Positions 23,182-33,560 of a stretch of DNA of 64,000 nt are shown here, one piece after another. The stretch comes from Hofstenia miamia (Eukaryota; Xenacoelomorpha; Acoela): the NCBI GenBank assembly GCA_004352715.1, contig SCFE01000034.1, positions 1,087,310-1,151,309 on the forward strand, in the 5' to 3' direction. The notes under the pieces are model-generated. The model did not search any database, was not told the DNA's origin, and worked only from the letters and a program-made list of their open reading frames with translations. A program made the translations under genes and the position numbers. Numbering within the stretch: the first letter of the stretch is position 1; each line of letters opens with the position of its first letter.

Positions 23182-24980
23182 GGAATTCGTAATTTATCAA
23201 TAGATTATTTAGGAATAATATGTATCCATTGATCCACTTTTGTGCCTTGTGGTATGCCAGCATTCACTATTTTCTAAGACAAAAATGTGTCATAAGGTAG
23301 ACGTACTCTTTGCCTTCGGCTGTATAAAAAGATGATATCCACGGGACTATTAATGGGTCAACTCCTATGTCCTGTAAAAGATATAGCATTATAAGATAAC
23401 TGACAACGTCAAATGCTTTCTTGAAGTCGAAAAGGAATGTTCGTAAGTAGGACTCTTTGTTTTCGAGCATAGAAAGCCAATTGTGCATAGCTTCTATTAA
23501 CGCATGGACTTTAAAAAGGCCTAGTGTTCCTCCGAATTGCTTAGGATCTAATACAGCTAATATTTTGGCTTAAACTCGCGATCAATTATTACCTGCTCAA
23601 TAAGTTTAGGTACGGAATGAGTAAGAGGTCGAATATCTGACAAAGGCGCAATGAGAGGTTTAACTTTTTCCAGAGAGATAACATTAGCAGCAACAAATGG
23701 TTCTGCTGAAGCATCATTTCCAGAGGAGTTTATCAAGAGGCAAGTGGGTTGAGCTAGTTCATTACAGAAAGTTTGTAAAATCCAATTTGGCAGTACATGA
23801 GATTTGTTATCCGTACCTGAAGCTTTGCGACGATGTAAATTTGAAATATCGTTATTTTATCATATTCTATTTCAGAAGAAGGTTTTCTTCTTGTTTTAGA
23901 AGAAATTGGTTGGAAGTGACGAGCAGATTCTATTTAATTTGAATTTATTTTATTGGCTTAGTATCTGAGACATTTTACTAAGAGCACTTCCAATAGTGAG
24001 CTGATGTGAACGAACAGATATATCACTCATTCTCTTAATGCATGGCCACGACTGTGAATGGCTAACGTGTTCGATTTCTTCAACATGTTGCTCGTAAAGT
24101 AGAAGTTCTGTTTATATAGTTGCCTAGTTTCATAAATTTAATAAAATCAGCTTGATCCAATGATATTCCTTTTTTCTTTAGTAGTTTTTTTATATTTTCA
24201 TTTATCCAGGGATGTCACTATGGCATATTTTCACTTTTTTCAGTGGCAAACAGGTTTCAATTAGTTGTGCAAGGAATAAGATAAAAGCATCTCATTGACT
24301 GATAAAGTTTGAATACTTCCCAAAAAATTCTATCCACTTTATAGATGACAATATTTTCCCAAATTGTAGTTTGTTTGCATTGCAAAAATATCTATGCCAT
24401 ATGTAAGAAGTTGGCACTGCGCTAGCATGAGCTGAATGCATTATCAATGATTGGTGGAGACAACCTCCTATGCTGGAAAGGGACTTGCAGCCTTAAAAAT
24501 TTATTTATTTCATGTAAAAATTCTGTCCATAGATTTACCAAGATGAGTAGGGAATTTAACTATTTGGTGTAAATGAAATTTTGTGAGTAGAAAACGAGTA
24601 TTTAAAGAATTAAAGTCCCCAGCAGTAACTACGACATCCCCATGATTATTATACAAAAATATTTCTACATGTAGTATTTCTATGCTTTTCATAAAAAGTC
24701 AAATGCTATCACTAGAATTCATTCAAATCTTTCAAAATTCTAACGAATTTAGAGCTCTGGGGTACGAAAGATATATTCCAAGCCGTCGTTGAGATTCAGA
24801 CTTACCATTAATTTGAGTAAAGTGAAGTGTAGATTGAGTAATTTCAGTATGGCATTGTTTGCAAAAATCTCGAAAGCATTTGGTTCTGATTGATTTGATT
24901 GTTTATTCATTTCAGGCCAATAGCCTACCCAATTCCATGATGGAAACATTGTAAGTCAAGAAGTGCCCGTTTTCAAAAAA
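22830..24980 (-). mobile_element. LINE (CR1/L2/Rex-like) copy B
   Basis: Minus-strand pieces in order are an endonuclease part (24692-24510: VVVTAGDFNSL, HLGKSMDRIFT) and a linker (about 24200-23700, PWINENIKKLL-like in the homologous copy). RT follows: LSMLENKESYLRTFLFDFKK then AFD (23488-23267), a GIPQGTK-type box, and FVDDTTAW (23263-23066). The YVDDTT-type catalytic box and GVPQGTK are typical of one CR1/L2-group branch. Stops and shifts interrupt it. A 157-base segment is doubled across a single N at 22989. The 5' limit is uncertain. It is the inverted counterpart of 47097-48676. Confidence 0.65.
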
Positions 24981-25320
24981 ATCTAGATATATATTCTTGT
25001 TGACCTATAAAAAATTATTCAATCTTTGAACATAGATATCATGGCGTATTAGCCAAAAAGGTGAGATTTGAGTGGAAGTAATAATTAATAATATTTGATT
25101 GTCGTCGTGATGAAAAGGATTCCAGTATTTTAGCTTACTGGATATTATTCAGCATTACATTTTTTTGGTTTTGTGATTTTACGACTATTAATCTATCAAA
25201 TGATTTTAAAAATCAATACATTAGTCAATTGATTATCTAAATAGGGCAGCCACAATTATTTTAATCCATTAAACAGTAAACACTTTCAAAAACACTCGAA
25301 GGAGGTGAACGTTTTAACCT
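24981..25320. other. Unannotated stretch
   Basis: No gene or element is recognised. Confidence 0.3.
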
Positions 25321-25321
25321 G

Positions 25322-25557
25322 AAACGAATTATAATTATAAAATTATAGATATCATTTGAAAATAATAAATAAGTGTTTTAAACTGTTTTCTTTCAAGATA
25401 AGGATTGTATCACGCAGTTTCGCAAAAACCATTCCCAGAAATTTGAACAGGGATGCACCAACAATTTTCTGTGGGGACGACCAAAGTGACTGAGCATTCA
25501 TTAGTAAGGGAACTGAAATGTGACCAAGTGAGACTTGGATTTCAGGCTTTCCAATCT
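25322..25557 (-). pseudogene. Possible LINE RT thumb fragment
   Basis: The minus strand is open for 67 codons without a stop, unusual for this AT-rich DNA. It reads IGKPEIQVSLGHISVP and, further on, SLFKFLGMVFAKLRDT with a following lysine/leucine-rich part, then a stop near 25352. FKFLGMVF...LK..SLK resembles the LINE RT thumb pattern (FKFLGxxFDxKL...HIxxLK). A splice-acceptor-like TTTTTCTCACAG precedes it, so a host exon is an alternative. Confidence 0.35.
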
Positions 25558-25599
25558 GTGAGAAAAATTGAAAATTTTAATAGAATAAACTCGTGGGAT

Positions 25600-26215
25600 G
25601 TTTCAGCATAAATATTATTCACAATTGATGTATAATTTTGATATTATGGTTAAAATATAATTAGACTATTTTATCACTATTGTGTTACTACTGTCTCCTA
25701 TAAATATGGAATTCTAGATTGGGCGTATCAAAATTGTGATTAACAGATTTCCTCCTCAAAATTGTCCAAGAACTGGATCGAAGTTCAGCCTAGCTAATGC
25801 AATAACAACGTTTAATAGTTGATTGAAGAAACTTTTGCACGCCCTAGAGTGGCATAGTAGATGATATTGGCAAACATTCGAAAGAGTGCATAGATGCTAG
25901 GGTAAAATTTAGCAAGCTGGTTTCTTGCTAGAGGTTCTAGAAAACTTTGTGAATACTCTTCAGGGCTCATATACATAGTGCTTTCATTATATTTATAACT
26001 TTGTGGAAATTAAATAATAGTCATAACAAAGTTTTTTAAAGTTCAGATCTACGATTTGTTGAAAATTCGCATCAAACATTAGAGTCCGATCTCAATAATT
26101 TTTTTTTAAATTTACATAAGCTCTTTGACATACCATAGTAGAAGCACAGTGTTAGTATTACTAGTGGGCAGAAGTTGTACAAGTAACGAAACTTTGTTGA
26201 AAACAATCTTCAAGT
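25600..26215. other. Unannotated stretch
   Basis: No gene or element is recognised. Confidence 0.3.
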
Positions 26216-26225
26216 TAACATATCA

Positions 26226-26409
26226 GATGTTCAACATACAGAGTGTAGACTTTATCTGCAGTGATCAATAGGCTGACCACAAGAATGGTTTGACTCATTA
26301 ATTTGTCGAGTTGTTGCTCAAAACTCAGATGCAGTAATATCAAGTTCTCATAAATCGCTGTCAGTTTTTGAATATATTTTAAAAAGGTTCTTCTTAAAGT
26401 AAAGTTGTA
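26226..26409 (-). other. Open segment resembling part of a RhoGEF DH domain
   Basis: The minus strand is open between two stops for about 60 codons, with no ATG at the start. Its pattern IYENLILLHLSFEQQLDKLM then ITADKVYTLYVEHL resembles the DH-domain spacing (I-x-x-L-x-x-LH-x-x-F-x-x-xL ... LYVEY-x-x). No upstream TE-x-x-Y motif, CR3 or PH domain could be placed. It may be an exon, a pseudogene or chance. Confidence 0.25.
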
Positions 26410-27960
26410 TTACAAATGTTCTTCATGCACCGCATTATCAGAGAACAAATTTAATGCGAGGGAACCAGTAAATAAATAGCATGAGGTTCCCAAAGACTTA
26501 GGAATTGCAATTAAGGAGATTAACATTTGCTGTGACATTTGCATTATTTATTATCATTAGATTTCAGTCGATGACAAGTATGCCCACTCAATTTCAATCA
26601 CCCCACAAAGACCTCCATTTGAACAAAATAGGTCATTTCTCAAAAGCTACTATTGTTAGATTACCGCTTGGAAAAGCAAAATCACCACTGCTTATATTAA
26701 ATGCATTACTCATTTGTGCATTTGTATTATCTGATTTTTGTATTATTTGTTCTTTTGAAATATGTAGCTAATTTGTCTCTATCTGTGTAGTATAAAATGG
26801 TATATTCAAATAGACTCATTTGTCCTCTGTCTGAACATATACTTCACTATGAACTATCTTCTCTAAAGATTATAGCATTGTGAATATCAAATACACATTT
26901 TCTAATTTAACGTNNNNNNNNNNNNNNNNNNNNNTATTTGTTCTTTTGAAATATGTAGCTAATTTGTCTCTATCTGTGTAGTATGAAATGGTATATTCAA
27001 ATAGACTCATTTGTCCTCTGTCTGAACATATACTTCACTATGAACTATCTTCTCTAAAGATTATAGCATTGTGAATATCAAATACACATTTTCTAATTTA
27101 ACGTTGATTTAAATTTTTTGTTAGATATTTCATATATTAGGATTATTGGGGATAAAATCTTTTCAATACCAAAATGATGCGTATTTGTAAACATTTTTAG
27201 CATTATCTGTTCTTAGGGGTTCAAGCACTATGGGCATCCCCTCCCTTAGGTACGCCACTGAATTATTAGTGAATGCTGGCTATTTTTAACTTCATTGTAT
27301 GAAATGCCAAATATTACTAGGACGTTGCAATAACATATAACCTATATCTTGAGTTATTAATATGTCAGTTATTATTCGAACAAAGAAATAACTTTAGATT
27401 GGAAGTCTTAATTAGTTATTACTCAATAGTGATTTGATGTGTTTCATTTTATAAAAATATATTTTTCTCTTTAGGATGGCTCAGCAAAGCTTCGGCTAAT
27501 TGAGATATGTTTTTCTAAAAGTTAGAGAATTGTCTAACCAAATCATAGAACTTTCAATGTCCTTCCAATTTGTAGGTAGTGAAAAATTTCAAATAAAGGC
27601 ACTTTGCATTTATCCACTTCCCAGCCATATCTTCCAAGAACATTACCAGAGATTGCATTTCTTCCTTATCAAAAACATTGTCTATTTTGACAATGCTATT
27701 CTAAATTTCCTAATGTTTACTGAATAACTATAATAATCATTATTATAAAATAGCATATCATCCAACACTTTACCGTGTTGGTTTCCCACTGTGGAATTCA
27801 TTCTGAGATTGAATTCTACACTTAGTTTCAATAACATCACTTTCACAAAGCACCAAAACAATAGCATAGATTGAAAATTTACAGCTTACCCCCTTTATCG
27901 GGAAATTAATGATGATTATTAAAACCCCAAAATCATTTCCATGGCACATTACCAATTTAT
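26410..27960. other. Unannotated stretch with a 21-base gap
   Basis: No supported gene. N gap at 26914-26934. The plus-strand frames at 26505-26771 and 27500-27727 have no recognisable domain. Confidence 0.3.
26744..27104. repeat. 170-bp direct duplication flanking an N gap
   Basis: 26744-26913 and 26935-27104 are identical apart from one A/G difference seen by eye, and lie exactly on the two sides of the gap. Overlapping contig ends are the simplest explanation. Confidence 0.85.
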
Positions 27961-27964
27961 GGGA

Positions 27965-28140
27965 TATATTTTACGAAGTAGTCATAGACATTTGATTCGT
28001 TTATTTCAGTTGGTAGATCATTTCAAAGTTCAGTTGTTGAATTTAAAAATGATTCTTTAAACCTTACTTTTGTGAATTTCGATATCCTAAGATGAAAACT
28101 AAGGTAAGGGGTAATTTGATATATCCCAGATTTATATTTA
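27965..28140 (-). pseudogene. LINE ORF2 C-terminal fragment
   Basis: Minus-strand translation gives ISKFTKVRFKESFLNSTT, EL, a stop in place of the usual W, then NDLPTEINESNVYDYF and a stop. This is the standard LINE ORF2 end (K-x-R-FxxS...LWN-x-LPxEI...F). It is short, isolated and old. Confidence 0.5.
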
Positions 28141-30133
28141 TGAAAAATATCTTATGAAATATGAAGCATCACGAATTGAGTGTACACTTTTGTCATTTAT
28201 AGTCACCTAACTAATCTGTGAGTCATTTTTATTTCAGTTTTTTTATCAGTTGTTACTGCAATACTTTTTAACATGAAAAATTCGATCAAGCTTGGAATTT
28301 TCTACAAACAAATATTTGAATCTGAACTTGATTCTGAATCTGATCTTAGCTCATCGGTGATCAAATTTTCGCATGAGTTGGTTTTTGACCTTGTGCAATT
28401 ATAAAATCTTTAGAACAATGTCAGCTAAGTTTAGGGTAATTTACGTGGATGGTTATTTAAATAGATAATACATTTTCACAAAAATAATTGCAAAATTGCT
28501 TAAACTAAGTATATTTTTCTCTAGGTCTTACAATTTAAGCACTGTGGAATTCCAATTCATACATCCCAAAATTTATGCACCGCTTACTTAATTTTGGTTA
28601 GCTCATATATTTATCAATCATTGTTATTGCAAGAGCACTACTAAGATGAAGAAAAACAATAAAATTTTGGCATATTTTTAATACACAAAATATTTCCTTC
28701 TGAAAAATTTTTTTGTCACGCGATGGCGTACGAAAATCGTTTTTAAGAGCTATCATATATTGCATTTCATAAAAATATTTTTAATGATTGCGTTAAATGG
28801 GACTGCATTTCTATGTGGTTTCCAAATTTTTCTGTATGACGAAGCAATGAGCCTTGCATTCTAGTGATGCTTTTCTTCAATGAAATTCTTGATAGACTTT
28901 GGAGCAATTTGCGTTTTATTAACCTTGAGGTCAACAAAATATATAGCTATTCTAGACCTGCTCCAATAAAGCTTAATTATAGACAACGATTCTAAATAAA
29001 GAATTAAAAACCAAGATTCGAATTTTGAATGATTTTTGAAATAAACTCTATTTTCATGTTTGCATTGGTCAATAAATTCCATTTTTATATTTTTAGACAT
29101 ATTGACTAAATAACTTTCTAAGTAATATATAAACTAAAACGACATCTGATATTTAGCTACATTTACTGTTCAGCTTTAATAGAAAAGTTATTGAAATTTT
29201 AGGTCTGTCAATTGTGTTTTCCTGTGGAGAAATGTATAAAAAAAATTCCTTTAAACTTTAATCTGATCAAATGCTTTTCCTTTATGCTTCTTAATTGGTT
29301 TGTCCCTATTTTGTTTGAATTTTCATTTATTTTCGTAATGAATAAGAGTGTATTTCATTGTTTACTATAATGACAGGCACTAATTTTGGAATAGCTCTTT
29401 TCCGGAAATGTACCTTGATTTGTTCTTTTTACTAAGCAAATCAGGCAGTCTATAGTCAAATACCTGTTAGTTAAAGTAATTTCATTACCATAGAATGAAA
29501 GAAGAATAATTACATAATGTATGAAGCAAGCTTTATTAAGAATTTTCTAGATCGTCTCTAATTATATACAGCGACGTATGTTCAAATTCAAATGAGAGCA
29601 AACACCTTGTCAAAAATAAATCAATCAAATGCTTGTTCAAATTGCTTTATGAAATTAGCACCACAGTAAGCAATAATGAATTTACGAAATGAATTCAATA
29701 ACTGAAAATAATATTTAAATATAGCACTTTTTCAACTATTCTTTCTGAGGCCATATAAATTCTGGAAATTAATAATATTTACAAAGTAGAAATTTCATCT
29801 ATATATGCACATATTAGAATTAATAAAAACATTAGGTAACAACTCACTAAAAAATTTATATATTTACACAATATCAACTTCGGAATTGTGAAGCCTTGTT
29901 GCTTGTTAAGCATTTTTTTTTCATTTTAAAAGCATCTCAATCAGGAAATCGAAGCAATTTCATATCACAATTACCAGTTTTAAGTAACATGGAAATATAT
30001 ATATATATATATATATATATAGGATCACTATGTCATCGAATTATATTAACATTTATGATATTGTGAATCACTAAAAGAATTTAATCTCAACACCACTACA
30101 CCCAATGACAAAANNNNNNNNNNNNNNNNNNNN

Positions 30134-30180
<47 letters not shown>

Positions 30181-30780
30181 CCAATAACATATTTTAATAA
30201 GACCCAAATAATTATGAAACAAATACAATAATAATATTCAACCTTGATTAATGAGTAGTTTAGCGACATTGAATAATAACATGAGAGAATGAATAAATAG
30301 CAGTGAAAATGATTTTTTATCAACATAAAGTTATGAAATTTTTAAATAGCAGAGTTTTTATTTGAGAAGCAACGAAATTGTAAGAAACAACTCGAAAAAT
30401 TTTGGCATGTGAGTCTGAATCAATCACAAATGATTTACTCTAAATTATTTTCTATATTGTGAAATACAAAACGTTGTACATAAAAATAAAATAGGAAAGA
30501 GTGGCTTTTTAAAAACGGCAAATGTAGAAAATTGATAAATTAGGGATATTATTTTGATAACGTAAACTTCAAGAACACTTTTCTGAAGCAATTTAAAGCT
30601 ACTGTATCATTGCTATAAAATTCTTTTATTGGAAACTTCAACTATTAGGATGGTAGACATCAAAGGTTAACAATATTTCAATAAATTCTGTGGCATATGA
30701 TTAAATTTTCGTTCTATTAAGAGTGTGATTTAACTTGTAGAAGTATAAAATTTTCATGAAAATGAGAGTGTTTTAGGAAA
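28141..30780. other. Unannotated AT-rich stretch with TA runs
   Basis: TA runs lie at about 29996-30020 and 30134-30178, the second beside a 20-base N gap (30114-30133). No supported gene. The minus-strand frame at 28861-29100 is not recognised. The 3' part (30500-30780) should include the 3' untranslated region of GPCR B. Confidence 0.35.
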
Positions 30781-30783
30781 TTA

Positions 30784-31740
30784 TTAATTAAACACTCCAT
30801 TGAAAATTAAGAAACGCTTATTCATGGCAATGAACGAACTACGAAATGTTCGATTCTGTGTGGCGTAGACACATGGATTAAGAAAAGAGGACGCAATTGT
30901 GAGTTGAACACAGAAGTGGTAAACCGGATTATCAACTCTTAGATATAAGCCCAACTTTGTCACAACATCAATGTAATAGAGACAAGCGTAGACATATGTA
31001 GGAAATGTACTAGCACCAAAGACAAATGTTATTGCAATTGAAGTCATAGTTAATTGCTGGGCATTCTTTTGAGATTTCGCATATTCTTGAGTAACCTTGG
31101 ATCTGATTAGAACTCTTTGAATGATTCTAATATAGACCAAGATAATCGTATATATGCAGATACTTGTAAAAATCACATGCCAAATAGCCTTGAATAATAG
31201 TAAGCCTTCAGTTGCATCTGCAGCAGTAAATACGCATTGAGGCATGTTATTCTCTTCTGCATATGTATAGAGGTCTATGTTAATCAAACTCAAAGCTGCA
31301 CCACCGCAGTACAGCAAAAACAAAATCACTTTCATTTGATCATGCTTTTGAGACAACGAACGATAAGTCACAGGATGCAGAACAGCAATGTATCTGTCAA
31401 CAGACACCAAAAGAATGTGCAGAATTGAAATGTGTACAAATGCCCATAGATAATATGTTGTACGTATGCAGTGACAAAACAAATAGCCCAGGATTCCAGA
31501 AGGTACACTTAGAGTAGGTTCAATGTACACGTTGAATATTTTACTCAAACAGGTGCAAAAATCTGTGAAAGCAAGGCTGGCTATAATTTTATTCGTCATG
31601 AACGATTGAAGCTTGCTGCTGTCAAAGTAAGTTATAATAATTAGTAAGTTTAAAATGCACCCAACGAATGCTATTGCGGTAGTAGACCACGTGGTCCAGC
31701 TTGGCTGATCCTCCCATGGATCATTACCTGAAGAGTTCAT
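30784..31740 (-). CDS. Class A (rhodopsin-like) GPCR, paralogue B
   Basis: This intronless frame of 318 residues is a plasma-membrane receptor closely related to the one at 2578-3528. Marks of class A are LAFTD in helix 2, a cysteine pair (FCHC) at the top of helix 3, VDRYIAVLHP, an extracellular-loop cysteine (PQCVF), FGASTFP in helix 6 and NPCVYATQNRTFR in helix 7 and after. The N-terminus keeps the NSS glycosylation site. The C-tail is very short, with few phosphorylation sites, and ends two residues beyond paralogue A. Differences are concentrated in extracellular loop 2 and the third intracellular loop, so ligand or coupling may differ. Same strand as A, 27 kb apart: a local duplication later separated by insertions. 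Confidence 0.9.
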   Translation of the reverse strand: MNSSGNDPWEDQPSWTTWSTTAIAFVGCILNLLIIITYFDSSKLQSFMTNKIIASLAFTDFCTCLSKIFNVYIEPTLSVPSGILGYLFCHCIRTTYYLWAFVHISILHILLVSVDRYIAVLHPVTYRSLSQKHDQMKVILFLLYCGGAALSLINIDLYTYAEENNMPQCVFTAADATEGLLLFKAIWHVIFTSICIYTIILVYIRIIQRVLIRSKVTQEYAKSQKNAQQLTMTSIAITFVFGASTFPTYVYACLYYIDVVTKLGLYLRVDNPVYHFCVQLTIASSFLNPCVYATQNRTFRSSFIAMNKRFLIFNGVFN

Positions 31741-32599
31741 TTGAAATCAGGCAAATATATTTACTTTCTTTGCTCAATTGTAAAACTAAAATTATGTTTC
31801 AATCCGATTCGCCAAATTCATTAAACAAATTTGATTGGAGGGAAATGCAATGACATTTGCTAAGATACTTTATCATCCGGATACAATAATATTTATTAAA
31901 ATTCGGAGCAAAAAGTAAAATATTGTTTTTTTTCAAAATCTTCCTAGGCAAATGTTAATCTTAGAATAAATTCCGCACTTGTAAATGATACCTTTATAGA
32001 ATACTCTTGTAGAACATGTTTATCCTGTTCTTACGCAGTATAAATTTCTTTAATATTTTTTTAATACTGCAGTTATTATCAAATGCATAGACAGCATACT
32101 AATTAGCCATCAATGAAAGCAGCTTAGCTCCAGTAGCAATTTTCTCTGAAATGTTTCTACTAGACTATTCGAAAGAACCTACTATATCATGTTTGATGTT
32201 AAATTATTGAAATTGTGATAAAAGAATTGTATAACTAAAAAATTGCACAAGGTGAAAAGAAAACTCAAGTAGTAAATTTCACCGACAAAATTTGGTTGAT
32301 AATTCACTGGTAGCATGTCACACACACCAAGGAACATTGTCATGCTCTAAAATGATTTTGTTCTATATTTAATTAAGGCTTTGAATAATCTTATCTAAAT
32401 TTCATTTATTCACCGTGATTACCTTAATTAGGAAACCTTTGTTTACCCCACGTATATTTATTATCCTAATATGCTTTTCTTATCCTAACATTAATATAAT
32501 TATGTTATAATAATTATATTAAATAACCAAGGTGTGAGTATTACGTGAAAATTTCAGCCGTTTATGACAATCGAGCACTTTTTTCTGATTGTTGATTGT
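31741..32599. other. Region upstream of GPCR B
   Basis: AT-rich, with no gene recognised. It should contain the receptor's promoter and 5' untranslated region. Confidence 0.35.
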
Positions 32600-33560
32600 A
32601 GTAACACAATTAGCATTGAGCAACATACGTATTTTAAATTTCTTGTTCACCTTGTTAAAACTATTACAGTGGTGCTTGGTCAACTCCTGCAGGTCTTTGA
32701 GTGGCACAAAAGGTTCAAGTAAGGAAGAGTAGATGTTTGAAGCCATTTTCAAGCAAGACAGAAGAAAACTTTGAGAATATGAAACAAACGGTGTTGAGCG
32801 ATCTCCATTTGACTTTAGGAGTAATTGCAAGTGAGTAGAGTATGAGCATGAACATCAGAGTGTGGATAATCATTGAGAGTTGGGTCTTTGCAAAATGGTA
32901 CAGAGATTACTGACTAATGAGCGAAAGAAGAAACATGTGGAAGTGTCTTAGAATGTCCTGGCATAGTTTGAGTAATATCTAAGTTTGCTAAGTAGAACAG
33001 TAACAGGTGATCCAATAATCAAACAAAAGAGTCCTTAGTGAACAAGAGCAATGGCACCAAGACCAGAGAAGACGAGGATCTCGAAATTCAAAGCAAAGTG
33101 ATGTTGACCACTTTCTTTGTAAAGAGAAGAGTATTTACCTCAGGGTGTAAACTGTCAATCAGCCCTTTTGCAAATACATTCTTCAGCGCTTGGTGCGAGC
33201 ACTGCATCATACGATTTGTAAAGCATCCCGGAATTCCTTGCCAAAAGTAACATTGCTGTTCTGGAATGAACTTGCTGCTCACATGATATGGCTTCTAGTG
33301 AATTTTGTTTTTCTCAAGCTCAAAAGAACTATTAAAGAAGCTAGATTTAAGATGAAGAAGACAAAAAAATTCCTTGATGAAGAAGTAATGAAGTATCCCC
33401 TAGAAACTCTTACTGGATGTGTGGAAGCATGGCAGATGAAGAAGTAACAGAGCTTACTAAGAATAACTTAAAGGCGATAATATTTCGATGTTTCTGGCAA
33501 TCTTTTTTGAAAGAAATGTATTAGCTTAAAAATTCAATTAAATTCCCAATAAATGTAAAT
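32600..33560 (+). pseudogene. mariner-family transposase pseudogene
   Basis: The plus strand carries a decayed mariner cut-and-paste transposase in several frames. The HTH region shows IEQHTYFKFLVHLVKT and LLQVFEWHKRFK (about 32620-32735). The next part reads CKMVQRLLTNERKKKHVEV and RTVTGD (about 32880-33020), where the TGDE catalytic segment of the family falls. Then come SKVMLTTFF, TVNQPF-like text, a stretch equal to HxNAPxH...PPYS in degraded form, and LFLKLKRTIKEARF (33309-33350). The length and order fit one full transposase of about 330 residues. Many stops and shifts make it inactive. Terminal repeats were not identified. Confidence 0.7.

Noticed and set aside
26505-26771. 88-residue plus-strand frame with a hydrophobic start
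   Set aside because: The hydrophobic stretch is explained by T-rich codons; no cleavage site, domain or conserved partner.
28861-29100. Minus-strand frame with NKTQIAPKSIKNFIE
   Set aside because: A passing likeness to an LTR-element RT/RNase H linker (LGHxIS...P.K) without any other pol motif.
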